Source: Planctomycetaceae bacterium (GTDB taxonomy: Bacteria > Planctomycetota > Planctomycetia > Planctomycetales > Planctomycetaceae). From it: DNA of 46,777 bases. The notes beneath the pieces are model-generated. The model ran no database searches and had not been told where the DNA came from. It saw nothing but the letters and a program-made list of their open reading frames with translations. The stretch lies in NCBI GenBank assembly GCA_029259845.1, contig JAJDEI010000111.1, forward strand, positions 1 to 46,777, read 5' to 3'. Numbering within the stretch: position 1 is the first letter of the stretch; each line of letters begins with the position of its first letter. Of this stretch, positions 1 through 8,077 are shown piece by piece. Made by a program: the position numbers and the translations under genes.

Positions 1-193
1 AACGATTTTCCCATGTTTGGCCTCCTTGCCAGTTGGACTGTTGTGACAATCGTCCTTCTGGCCTGAGAGGCCTTCTCTGTCTCTATCAATCGAAGACCCA
101 ATCACTTACGACACTTCAAGTGCCATTCGTGCCTGACCCCAGCGTGCAACAATCCGCTCCTGCACCCGAACTCACCGAGGCCGAAGATAAGAA

Positions 194-222
194 TTGTATA
201 TGTGGGTCTATTTGTCTATAAT
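194..222 (+). promoter_or_regulatory. Putative sigma-70 promoter
   Basis: TTGTAT at 194-199 is followed after exactly 17 bases by a perfect TATAAT at 217-222. Transcription would start near 229. The first supportable gene downstream begins at 606, so a leader of about 375 bases would result. I see no convincing coding sequence in that leader. The assignment is by motif only. Confidence 0.5.
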
Positions 223-605
223 GTGGGCGGATGAGTTGTGTTGGCCGCGGCTGGGCCAGCGGCAGTGGTGCGGGGGAATGCCTTGGTTCGCCGCATCTCA
301 ACACGGCGGCGGTGGGCAGAAGCGAGTTTTTCGGAGAAAATACCCGGTGTCTCATCATCTCGGGAAACATTGAGGACCATCGCCGCTGAAATCAGGCTTC
401 TCGCGTCCTCGTTGATTCGAGACACCGGATGTTTGGGTACACATTGAGAAAAAACATCGCACCCTCGGAGGAGCGCCTTTCGCCGGTGAGACCCGCCCCA
501 GCGGAGGGGGGCTGTCCATCGAGTTCGGTACCCCCGTTGAGTCCCCAGGACCGGGTGCCGCAGCGAGACAGAGCGGAACGGGAATCACAGACGAGGAATT
601 CGATC
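223..605 (+). other. Long leader without a recognisable gene
   Basis: Between the promoter-like site and the start at 606 I see no reading frame that resembles a protein family. The stretch may be an untranslated leader of the gene at 606. A small RNA is possible, but no known structured RNA is recognised here. Confidence 0.3.
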
Positions 606-1952
606 ATGAAGACGCGCCGGGTCTTGTTGGTTCTGCTGGGGACATCGCTGATTCCGAGCGTGGCCACCGCTCAGCTCAGTTTTGAGCGTCCGCCGATCGA
701 CTACTACAACGCACCGACAACCGATGCCGCCACCCGTTTGCAGCAGCGGATGGACGACGGGTCGTTCCAACTCGAATACGACAGCAAACATGGATACCTG
801 CCGTCGCTGCTCGAAGCGCTGGACGTGCCGGTTTCCTCGCAGGTGCTCGTGTTCTCCAAGACCAGTTTGCAGATTCGCCACATTGATCCCAAACAGCCGC
901 GGGCAATCTACTTCAATGATGATGTTTATGTCGGCAATACGCGGCATGGCGACGTGTTCGAAATCTCCGCGGCCGACCCGCAGCAGGGTGCGATCTTTTA
1001 CACATTGGACCAACGCCGCGCCGATGCCCCCAGGTTCGTCCGCGACAAGGGCCAATGCCTGACATGCCACGCCTCGTCGCGGACGGCGGATGTTCCCGGC
1101 CATCTCGTGCGGTCGGTCTTTCCCGATCAGCGAGGCCACGCGATTATTGGATCGGGCACCTTCACGACCGATCACACGAGCCCGCTGTCCCAGCGGTGGG
1201 GCGGCTGGTATGTCACCGGCACGCACGGCAAGCAGAGGCACATGGGCAACGTGATCGTCGCCAGCCGGGCCGACCCGGAGAAGCTGGACGTCGAAGACGG
1301 TGCGAACGTCACCGACCTGAGCGACCGGGTCAACGTGTCGCCCTATCTGACGCCGCACAGCGATATCGTCGCCCTGATGGTGTTGGAACATCAGGTGCAG
1401 ATGCACAACCTGATCACCCGCGCGAATTTCGAAACGCGAGTTGCGACGGGCAGCGACCAGGTGATGAATGAAATGCTCGATCGCGATCCGGACTACCGTA
1501 GCCCGTCCACGCAGCGGCGGATCGAACGAGTCGGTGACCGGCTCCTCGAATACCTGCTGTTTTGTGGCGAGTACCGGTTGGAAGCGCCCATCCGCGGCAC
1601 CTCCGGGTTCGCCGAAGAGTTTGCCGCCCGCGGGCCTCGTGACGAGAAAGGGCGGTCGCTCCGCGATCTGGATCTCAACACGCGGCTGATGAAGTACCCC
1701 TGCAGCTATCTGATCTACAGCGAGACGTTCGACTCTCTCCCCGCTCCGGTGAAGGACTATGTCAGCCGACGGCTGTATGCCGTCCTCAACGGAACCGACA
1801 CGAGCGACCAATTCGCGCACCTCTCGTCATCCGACCGCAGGGCGATCCTCGCGATCCTCCGGGAGACGAAACCGGACCTGTTCACGCCCCGCGACGGGTC
1901 AAGCAAGGTGTCGAACGCCGTCAACGGCGAGAGGCTGCTTCAAAACCGGTAG
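606..1952 (+). CDS. Secreted CxxCH-containing hypothetical protein
   Basis: This is a 448-residue protein. The ATG at 606 is chosen because GAGGA lies 8 bases upstream and the next residues form a signal peptide: basic MKTRR, then a hydrophobic stretch, then an ATAQ cleavage-like end. The frame stays open upstream, but that part has no protein character. A single CLTCH motif near residue 151 would fit covalent c-type haem attachment or a metal site. The rest is hydrophilic, with several His residues. I recognise it only as a type of exported protein seen in planctomycetes. No function can be assigned and no partner gene is adjacent. It belongs to the chromosome outside the mobile element that begins at 2130. 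Confidence 0.75.
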   Translation: MKTRRVLLVLLGTSLIPSVATAQLSFERPPIDYYNAPTTDAATRLQQRMDDGSFQLEYDSKHGYLPSLLEALDVPVSSQVLVFSKTSLQIRHIDPKQPRAIYFNDDVYVGNTRHGDVFEISAADPQQGAIFYTLDQRRADAPRFVRDKGQCLTCHASSRTADVPGHLVRSVFPDQRGHAIIGSGTFTTDHTSPLSQRWGGWYVTGTHGKQRHMGNVIVASRADPEKLDVEDGANVTDLSDRVNVSPYLTPHSDIVALMVLEHQVQMHNLITRANFETRVATGSDQVMNEMLDRDPDYRSPSTQRRIERVGDRLLEYLLFCGEYRLEAPIRGTSGFAEEFAARGPRDEKGRSLRDLDLNTRLMKYPCSYLIYSETFDSLPAPVKDYVSRRLYAVLNGTDTSDQFAHLSSSDRRAILAILRETKPDLFTPRDGSSKVSNAVNGERLLQNR

Positions 1953-2129
1953 TCGCCCAACGTCGATGGCGGTTCGGGGCATTCCTGGCGATCGTTGTAA
2001 GACCTCGCGAGGGTTCTGCTGACCATTGGCGCGAGAGATGCCTGCGCCGAAATCGGCGGCGGGCGAATGCAGAATGGGTCGCGTAAAGGGACCGGGTCCG
2101 CAGCGAGGGCGCCGCGGAGGGGAGGGAAA

Positions 2130-2147
2130 CCGAGTGGACAGGGGGGG
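2130..2147 (+). repeat. Left att repeat (attL)
   Basis: CCGAGTGGACAGGGGGGG here is identical to 16009-16026. It is followed by three more G (a run of ten G in total) and then ATCAAAC, compared with AATCGAAC at the right copy. The similarity to the tRNA 3' region therefore fades beyond the core. This is the end of the element away from the tRNA body. Confidence 0.8.
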
Positions 2148-2333
2148 GGGATCAAACAGTCTGCACTTTCCAGTGAGAAAACGCAACGTTCCGAATCGCG
2201 CGCTGCGAAATCCGGTGCAGTTGGTGCACCGGAAGTACCAATTGACCCCGCATTGGCGGCTGTTGTGGAGGCTTGGCCAACGCTGCCGGAATCGATCAGA
2301 AACGGCATCATCGCCATGGTCCGCTCGTGTTGA
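2148..2333 (+). pseudogene. Detached C-terminal tail of an integrase
   Basis: This is an open frame of about 61 codons immediately inside the left att repeat, without its own credible start. Its end (PALAAVVEAWPTLPESI, then a short hydrophobic helix) resembles C-terminal tails I associate with planctomycete integrases. The frame is the one the integrase at the other end would read if the two att copies were joined: both cores are read as P-S-G-Q-G-G, and the G-run lengths (7 and 10) differ by one codon. A hairpin follows the TGA. I read it as the severed end of the integrase gene. A chance open frame running in from 2067 is the alternative. Confidence 0.5.
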
Positions 2334-2365
2334 TCCGATCTTCGGTGCTGGGGGCTGATCGGATC
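2332..2365 (+). terminator. Hairpin after the integrase tail
   Basis: GATCCGATC (2332-2340) and GATCGGATC (2357-2365) form a perfect 9-bp stem with a 16-base loop. It starts in the last bases of the tail frame's stop codon. No T-run follows, so it is terminator-like at best. Its position supports the view that a gene ends at 2333. Confidence 0.4.
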
Positions 2366-2387
2366 GCCTGTCAGAAAGTGGCAGTGA

Positions 2388-2771
2388 ATGACAGACAATT
2401 TTGAGATTCTCGCCGTGGCCTTGGCGGCCGGGAGGACCGTTCGGGAGGCTTCCGATCGGGCCGCCGTAAGCGAGCGAACCGTCTATCGCCGGCTGAAAGA
2501 GTCCGCGTTCCAGAAGCGTGTCGTCGAACTCCGAAGCGACATGGTTGGTCGGTCGGTTGGACTGTTGGTCGAAGCGGGCAGCGCGGCGGTGCAGACGTTG
2601 AAGGAACTGTTGAACTCCCAATCAGATTCGGTTCGTCTCGGAGCGGCCCGATCGATCTTGGAACTCGGAGTCAAGCTGCGGGAATCGACTGAACTGGCCG
2701 CGCCTGTGGCCGAATTGGAAGCAATTGCTGAGGAGAACCATGAGTCTCAAGCCTCGCGTCAAGTCGCTTGA
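2388..2771 (+). CDS. Small HTH protein, terminase-small-subunit-like
   Basis: This is a 127-residue acidic helical protein. Residues 12-35 (AAGRTVREASDRAAVSERTVYRRL) form a helix-turn-helix of the resolvase/terminase-small-subunit kind. The remainder is helical and ends in a Glu-rich tail. Similar short proteins are common first or last genes in planctomycete genomic islands. DNA binding is the inference, with either a regulatory role or a vestigial packaging role. The start ATG at 2388 has only a weak upstream ribosome site (GTGGCAG). It overlaps the next gene by 32 bases, so the two are probably cotranscribed. Confidence 0.65.
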   Translation: MTDNFEILAVALAAGRTVREASDRAAVSERTVYRRLKESAFQKRVVELRSDMVGRSVGLLVEAGSAAVQTLKELLNSQSDSVRLGAARSILELGVKLRESTELAAPVAELEAIAEENHESQASRQVA

Positions 2772-3072
2772 AGGGCGGATCGTCAGGCTGCATCCCAGGG
2801 GCGTTCGCTCGCAAGAAGACGTGTTGGCGGACCTCAGGATCACCGGAATCCCACGGATCGTTGCCCAGGGACGTTGTCTCCTTCAGTTGGAACCGTACGC
2901 GCACGACCCACAGGTCTCCAAGGGGCTTCGGGATTCATGCCGCGACATGATGCTGAGAATCGCTGAGGCGATGCGACTGGGCGTTGACTGGGATTCCGAT
3001 CTTGGCGGATACCAAGACGAAATCGACAGTGCTTTCGCCGCCGTGGAAACTGTCAAGAGCATGAGGGGATAG
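2740..3072 (+). CDS. Hypothetical small island protein
   Basis: This is a 110-residue protein with no family I can name. The ATG at 2740 is preferred over the in-frame TTG at 2725 because AGGAGA lies 3-8 bases before it. The N-terminus is basic (SLKPRVKSLEGRIVRLHPRGVRS). The middle is mixed and the C-terminus is helical and acidic. Overlap with the HTH gene in front suggests translational coupling and a shared role. Confidence 0.55.
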   Translation: MSLKPRVKSLEGRIVRLHPRGVRSQEDVLADLRITGIPRIVAQGRCLLQLEPYAHDPQVSKGLRDSCRDMMLRIAEAMRLGVDWDSDLGGYQDEIDSAFAAVETVKSMRG

Positions 3073-3340
3073 GCACCTTGCCGGTTCGTCGCAACTCCAC
3101 CGAACGACCGAAGCGAGGGTCTTCTCTCGCGGGGGAGCAAGTACGTCCGATGGCCTTGGTTCGGCGGCTCGGATGACTGTCGAACGCACCGCCTGAAGGC
3201 TATGCTGGTGTCGTCGGGTGTCCGTAACGATCGCTCCGTGAAGGACTTCCAATCGAGTCAGGGGACGCTTGCGGGGGACACATTGCACCTACCTACCGCG
3301 ACGCCCCTTGGCTCGGCCCGATCTTAGGTAGGTGCAAGCA
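3073..3340. other. Intergenic region upstream of the restriction locus
   Basis: No reading frame here looks like protein. The last part holds the 13-bp inverted repeat annotated separately (3283-3337). The open frames on the minus strand have no recognisable content. Confidence 0.5.
3283..3337. repeat. 13-bp perfect inverted repeat before hsdR fragment
   Basis: TTGCACCTACCTA (3283-3295) is exactly complementary to TAGGTAGGTGCAA (3325-3337), with a 29-base loop. The right arm ends three bases before the ATG at 3341. The position suits an operator or an mRNA hairpin at the head of the restriction operon. A scar of an insertion is also possible. Confidence 0.6.
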
Positions 3341-3496
3341 ATGTCCGGTCTTCACGATCCGCCGCTGGGCGAGTCCGACACTCGTTCCAAACTTATCGAC
3401 CCGGCGATCCATGCGCGCGGTTGGACCGAGGAACACATCCGCCGGGAAGAAACCGCCGGCGCAACAGTAATCATTGACAGCAAGCCGAGACGCTGA
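3341..3496 (+). pseudogene. Truncated N-terminus of a type I HsdR subunit
   Basis: This is a 51-codon frame from ATG to TGA. From residue 11, ESDTRSKLIDPAIHARGW followed by TEEHIRREETAGATVIID matches the conserved beginning of type I restriction R subunits, which normally continue through a nuclease domain for 800-1000 residues. Here the frame stops after SKPRR, and the start of the next gene lies 16 bases further on. No hsdM or hsdS is present. It is most simply a remnant of a type I system replaced by the present locus. A short peptide retained as a leader or coupling ORF cannot be excluded. Confidence 0.65.
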
Positions 3497-3512
3497 CTCA
3501 AGGAGCCACACG

Positions 3513-6482
3513 ATGGGCCAAGTGGTGATTGAAAATCCGGTCATCAACACGCCATTCACAGAACCAGCGCGGCACTTCCGTTTCACCGATGAAGGGATCT
3601 CGAACGAGATTGATAATGGCCGGAGAATCAGCTCGTACTTTGTCCCGATTGCGCGACCACGCAAGAAGGGGCAGAAGCAACTTCAGTTCGACACGGAATG
3701 GACCCAAGACCGGATCGAAGAGAACAAACTCGTCAACCAGATTCGCGCTCGCGTGGAGCTATGGCGTGAGGGAGGCTATCCCGGAATCACGGCGACAACA
3801 TCACGGTTGCTGAGTTATTGGACGAGTCCGGAACGCGAAAAACGGCTGTTCTTCTGCCAAGTCGAGGCGCTCGAAACGGCGATCTACATCACGGAGGCTG
3901 CGAGGAAGTTTGGCGACGCCTGGATTGAAAACGATCTCCGCGCGGCCAACGATTCGTCGAACCCCGGCCTGCCCCGCATCGCGTTCAAGATGGCGACCGG
4001 TTCCGGCAAAACCGTGGTCATGGCGATGCTCATTGCCTGGCAAGCACTGAACAAGCTGGCCAACGCACAAGATCCCAAATTCTCGGACACGTTCTTGATC
4101 GTCACTCCCGGCATCACGATCCGTGACCGGCTGCGCGTGCTCTTGCCGAACGATCCCAACAACGACTACCGCCAGCGTGACATTCTCCCCGCTCAGGAGA
4201 TGGAACGCCTCGGTCAGGCCAAGATTCTCATCACCAACTATCACGCCTTTCAGCTTCGCGAGACGGTCTCAGCCGCCAAGCTGACCAAAATGATACTGGG
4301 CGCAGGGGAAGTGAACACGTTTGTCGAAACGCCCGATCAGATGGTCCGGCGGGTTTGCCGCGAACTGGGCCACAAGAAAAACATCATCGTGCTCAACGAC
4401 GAAGCCCATCACTGCTACCGTCGCAAGCCTGATAGCGAAGATGTCAAGCTCACTGGCGACGACCGTATTGAAGCCGAACAGCGAGAAAAAGAAGCCCGCG
4501 TGTGGATTTCAGGCATCCAAGCGGTGAAAGACAAGGTTGGTGTCAAAGCAATCTACGATCTCTCCGCCACGCCGTTCTTTCTCCGTGGTTCCGGCTATCC
4601 CGAGGGGACGCTGTTCCCGTGGGTGGTTTCCGACTTCTCGCTCATCGACGCCATTGAATCCGGAATCGTGAAAGTCCCGCGCGTCCCCATCGCCGACGAT
4701 GCCATGACCGGCGACCAGCCGACCTATCGCGACTTGTGGTTCCGCATCCGCGAAGATTTGCCCCGAAAGGGCCGCAAGAAGGCTGCCGTCAGCAGCGAAC
4801 CCAATCTCCCGGTCGAGTTGCAAGGAGCGCTGCACAGCCTCTACAGCAACTACGAGAAATACTACCAACTCTGGGAGAACAACGCAGACGCGCAAGCCAA
4901 AGGAATCACCCCTCCGGTGTTCATCGTCGTCTGCAACAACACCAACGTTTCCAAGCTGGTCTTCGACTACATCGCCGGCTGGGAAAAGGAAATGGGTGAC
5001 ACGACGATCGTCCAAGCCGGGCAACTGCCGATCTTTCGCAACGACGACGGGCATGGTCACTGGCTGCATCGCCCCAACACGATCCTCGTGGATAGCCGGC
5101 AACTGGAATCGGGCGAGGCGATGAGCGCGGATTTCAAAAAGATCGCCGACCGCGAAATCGAAGAGTTCAAAGCCGAGTACCGCCTGCGCTTCCCCGGCCG
5201 CGACACGGACAATCTGACGGACGAAGACCTGCTTCGCGAAGTGATGAATACCGTGGGCAAGTCCGGCAAGCTCGGCGAGCATGTCAAGTGCGTCGTCAGC
5301 GTGTCGATGCTCACCGAAGGCTGGGACGCCAACACCGTCACACACGTCCTCGGCGTGCGGGCGTTCGGCACGCAACTCCTTTGTGAACAGGTCGTCGGAC
5401 GGGCGCTGCGCCGCATGAGTTACGCGGCGGATGAACACGGAATGTTCACCGCCGAGTACGCCGAAGTTTACGGCGTGCCGTTCTCCTTCATCCCGTGCAG
5501 CGGTTCGACCAAGGAGCCGCAGCCCGGCCCGATTCCGACGCGCGTCCGCGCCCTCGAAAGCCGCATCGCCTGCGAGATCACGTTTCCGCGATTGGTGGGC
5601 TATCGCTACGATCTGCCCAGCGAACGACTCAACGCGACCTTTACCGAGGAGTCGCGGCTTGCTCTGAGCACGGCCGACATCCCCACCAAAACCGAGAACG
5701 CCCCGATCGTGGGCGAGTCGAGCATTCACACCCTCGACGACCTGAAGCGCCGCCGCGAGGCGGAAGTCCCGTTTCTGCTGGCCAAGCTGACATTGGAGAT
5801 GTACTTCCGCGATGACGAAGGCAACGCCAAGCCGTGGCTCTTTCCGCAACTGCTGGAGATCGCCAAACTCTGGCTCGCCGAATGCGTCACGCTCAAGGGG
5901 AACACGTTTTCACAACTGCTGCTCCTAATCGAATTCGCTCACGATGCGGCTGACCGCATCTACAACGCCATCGTCAGGTCGACCGAGGGCACGCCCGCAC
6001 TCAAGCCGATTCTGCGACCCTACGACGCCGTCGGGTCCACTCGCTACGTCGACTTCGATACCACCCGCCCAGTCTATGCCTCGCGGGCCGATAAGTGCCA
6101 CATCTCGCACGTCGTGGCCGATACCGACTCATGGGAACAAAAGCTGGCCCAATCTCTGGAGGACATGCCGGAGGTGATCCGCTATGTCAAGAACCACAAT
6201 CTGGGCTTCACGATCCCCTACACGATGGGCGGCAAGGAGAAAAACTACGTTCCCGATTTCATCGCCTGCATCGATGATGGTCGCGGCTCGGGCGACCTGC
6301 TCAACCTGCTGATCGAAGTCACCGGCGAAAAGCGGAAAGACAAAGCCGCCAAGGTGGCCGCAGCACGAACATTGTGGGTGCCGGCCGTCAACAACCACGG
6401 CGGTTTCGGACGTTGGAATTTCGTCGAAGTCGACGACCCGTGGGACGCCGAGTCTGTCATCCGAGGACATCTCGCTGGCTGA
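3513..6482 (+). CDS. BPTD_3080-type restriction endonuclease (SF2 helicase)
   Basis: This 989-residue protein is the ATP-dependent restriction subunit of a type III-like system. Start: ATG 3513 with AGGAG eight bases upstream; the longer frame from a TTG at 3474 runs through the HsdR fragment. The N-terminus (GQVVIENPVINTPF, RHFRFTDEGI) is characteristic of the family. Motor motifs: ATGSGKT at 161-167, DEAH at 296-299, SAT at 351-353 and QVVGRALRR near 626-634. C-terminal nuclease-like signature: VPDF at 913-916 and IEVTGEK near 934-940, a PD-(D/E)xK arrangement. It should translocate on and cut DNA lacking the methylation set by the enzyme at 8078. All motor motifs look intact. Confidence 0.88.
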   Translation: MGQVVIENPVINTPFTEPARHFRFTDEGISNEIDNGRRISSYFVPIARPRKKGQKQLQFDTEWTQDRIEENKLVNQIRARVELWREGGYPGITATTSRLLSYWTSPEREKRLFFCQVEALETAIYITEAARKFGDAWIENDLRAANDSSNPGLPRIAFKMATGSGKTVVMAMLIAWQALNKLANAQDPKFSDTFLIVTPGITIRDRLRVLLPNDPNNDYRQRDILPAQEMERLGQAKILITNYHAFQLRETVSAAKLTKMILGAGEVNTFVETPDQMVRRVCRELGHKKNIIVLNDEAHHCYRRKPDSEDVKLTGDDRIEAEQREKEARVWISGIQAVKDKVGVKAIYDLSATPFFLRGSGYPEGTLFPWVVSDFSLIDAIESGIVKVPRVPIADDAMTGDQPTYRDLWFRIREDLPRKGRKKAAVSSEPNLPVELQGALHSLYSNYEKYYQLWENNADAQAKGITPPVFIVVCNNTNVSKLVFDYIAGWEKEMGDTTIVQAGQLPIFRNDDGHGHWLHRPNTILVDSRQLESGEAMSADFKKIADREIEEFKAEYRLRFPGRDTDNLTDEDLLREVMNTVGKSGKLGEHVKCVVSVSMLTEGWDANTVTHVLGVRAFGTQLLCEQVVGRALRRMSYAADEHGMFTAEYAEVYGVPFSFIPCSGSTKEPQPGPIPTRVRALESRIACEITFPRLVGYRYDLPSERLNATFTEESRLALSTADIPTKTENAPIVGESSIHTLDDLKRRREAEVPFLLAKLTLEMYFRDDEGNAKPWLFPQLLEIAKLWLAECVTLKGNTFSQLLLLIEFAHDAADRIYNAIVRSTEGTPALKPILRPYDAVGSTRYVDFDTTRPVYASRADKCHISHVVADTDSWEQKLAQSLEDMPEVIRYVKNHNLGFTIPYTMGGKEKNYVPDFIACIDDGRGSGDLLNLLIEVTGEKRKDKAAKVAAARTLWVPAVNNHGGFGRWNFVEVDDPWDAESVIRGHLAG

Positions 6483-6528
6483 CCTGCGGCCGGCAAGCTC
6501 GCTGGCTCGTTTCCAGGTGACGGGAAGC

Positions 6529-6556
6529 ATGATACGTTTCGCCCAAAAAGTATCAT
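6529..6556. promoter_or_regulatory. Operator-like dyad 1 before fic
   Basis: ATGATAC (6529-6535) and GTATCAT (6550-6556) are exact complements separated by 14 bases. The same half-sites recur at 6570-6587, which suggests a two-site operator for the Fic gene. Nothing else in the gap explains the repetition. Confidence 0.6.
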
Positions 6557-6569
6557 TCGCGCCGCCGGC

Positions 6570-6587
6570 ATGATACTTGTGTATCAT
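6570..6587. promoter_or_regulatory. Operator-like dyad 2 before fic
   Basis: ATGATAC-TTGT-GTATCAT is an 18-bp site with perfect 7-bp arms. It shares its half-sites with the dyad at 6529-6556 and lies 63 bases upstream of the Fic start. A likely ligand is the winged-helix C-terminus of the Fic protein itself. This is inferred from position and symmetry. Confidence 0.65.
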
Positions 6588-6650
6588 CCGCCACTGGGTT
6601 TTCGGAGAGACAAGTCCACGTATGTCAAGCAATCCAGGGAGGTCCGTCTG

Positions 6651-7775
6651 ATGGCGGGACCGGTGTCGTATCACGATGGACAGTTCCCGCCAAGCGATCT
6701 CGATTGGTCGCGGCTGATCTCACTCATCGGCCCGGCCAACGCGGCCTTGGCGCGCTATGACGGTCTGCTCGCCGCCGTCCCGAATGCCTCCGTGCTGCTG
6801 TCCCCACTGACCACGCAGGAAGCGGTTCTCTCGTCGCGGATCGAGGGAACGCAGGCCACGATGGGCGAGGTTCTGGAATATGAAGCCGCCGGCTCGCCCG
6901 AGTCCATGGAACCGAACCGTCGGCAGGATATCGAGGAAGTTCTCAACTACCGCCGCGCGATGAGGCAAGCCACTGAGGAGATGAACGAGCTGCCCCTCTG
7001 CAACCGGTTGATCAAACGTGTCCACGCAACGCTTCTTTCAGGCGTCCGGGGGCACGATCAGGGGCGCGGGAAGTTCCGCACGATCCAAAACTACATCGCC
7101 GTGCCCGGTCGGCCGATCGAACAGGCCCGGTTCATTCCGATCGCTCCCGAAGACCTGGAAGCGGGCATGGCCCGCTGGGAAAAGTACCTGCATCAGGCGA
7201 CGGACGATGCGCTTGTGCAACTGGCCATCGTGCATGCGGAGTTTGAATCGCTCCATCCCTTCCTCGACGGCAACGGTCGCATCGGCCGGATTCTGATCCC
7301 GCTGTTTCTGTACGACCGCAAGCTGCTGCACGCGCCCATGTTCTACCTCAGCGAGTTTCTGGAAGCGCACCGCCAGGAATACTACGACCGCCTGCGGGCG
7401 GTCTCCCAGGACGGCGACTGGACCGGCTGGTGCCGGTTCTTTCTCCACGCGATTCAGAGACAAGCGACGGAAAACGAGCACAAGACCCGGCAGATTCTGG
7501 ACCTGTACGAGCGGCGTAAGGACTGGATCGTGGAACGCACCCATTCCCAGTTCGCCATTCGCGCGCTCGATTTCCTGTTCAGTACACCGATTTTCAATGC
7601 CTCAGACTTTATCGAGCAGTCGCGAATCCCGGCACCAACGGCGCGTCGAATCCTCAACCTTCTGTCGCGAAGACGGGGGCTGCTGAAAGTGCTGCGGAAG
7701 AGCAGCGGTCGTCGGCCGGCGATGTACGGATTCAAAGAGCTCCTGAAGATCACGGAGGCGCGTGGGGGCGCTTGA
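6651..7775 (+). CDS. Fic family protein with N-terminal inhibitory motif
   Basis: This is a 374-residue protein. ATG 6651 is chosen for AGGGAGG 8 bases upstream and because the family begins this way (MAGPVSYHDGQFPP). Residues 61-66, SSRIEG, match the inhibitory (S/T)xxxE(G/N) motif in an N-terminal helix, which makes it a class II Fic protein. Residues 202-213 carry the full catalytic HPFLDGNGRIGR motif for transfer of AMP or another nucleotide to a protein hydroxyl. The C-terminal 75 residues (FNASDFIEQSRIPAPTARRI onward) look like a winged helix-turn-helix. It lies between the restriction and methylation genes, so a regulatory or protective role in that system is plausible. The modified target is unknown. 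Confidence 0.88.
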   Translation: MAGPVSYHDGQFPPSDLDWSRLISLIGPANAALARYDGLLAAVPNASVLLSPLTTQEAVLSSRIEGTQATMGEVLEYEAAGSPESMEPNRRQDIEEVLNYRRAMRQATEEMNELPLCNRLIKRVHATLLSGVRGHDQGRGKFRTIQNYIAVPGRPIEQARFIPIAPEDLEAGMARWEKYLHQATDDALVQLAIVHAEFESLHPFLDGNGRIGRILIPLFLYDRKLLHAPMFYLSEFLEAHRQEYYDRLRAVSQDGDWTGWCRFFLHAIQRQATENEHKTRQILDLYERRKDWIVERTHSQFAIRALDFLFSTPIFNASDFIEQSRIPAPTARRILNLLSRRRGLLKVLRKSSGRRPAMYGFKELLKITEARGGA

Positions 7776-8077
7776 CGCGCATCGGTGCGCCACAACGAAG
7801 TTTGTCGATCAAAACTCGCGTAAACTGATCGCCAAGACGGCTTGTCGCGCACCCCTGAGCGACAATACAACCGACTTGGATGCAACCGACTTGAAGAAAA
7901 ACACTTATGGCGTGTGACCTCAAGGTATCCGGATTGCCCACCCGCGCATCAGTGAGGAAGGATCGAATCCCTGACGCCGTTTGTAGCTCACGAATTCCGT
8001 TCCTTGATTCACAACCCGCATTGCAGCGCATTGCTGAGACACAAGTTTTATCCCTTTGATCTGATTAAACTCCCCTC
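7776..8077. other. Gap between fic and methyltransferase
   Basis: These 302 bases contain no recognisable gene. They hold a direct repeat CAACCGACTTG (7868-7878 and 7883-7893, 15-base period), which could be a binding site. The stretch is less GC-rich than its neighbours and may contain the methyltransferase promoter. I see no clear sigma-70 pair. Confidence 0.4.

Noticed and set aside
585..1820. 411-codon open frame on the minus strand opposite the first gene.
   Set aside because: It is antisense to the gene at 606-1952, with the Arg/Val/Gly-biased composition of a shadow frame in high-GC DNA, and has no family signature.
4509..5849. 446-codon minus-strand frame inside the restriction gene.
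   Set aside because: Antisense shadow of a strongly supported helicase-nuclease. No motif and no ribosome site.
7868..7893. CRISPR-like or iteron array from the repeated CAACCGACTTG.
   Set aside because: Only two copies, with a 4-base gap and no further units.
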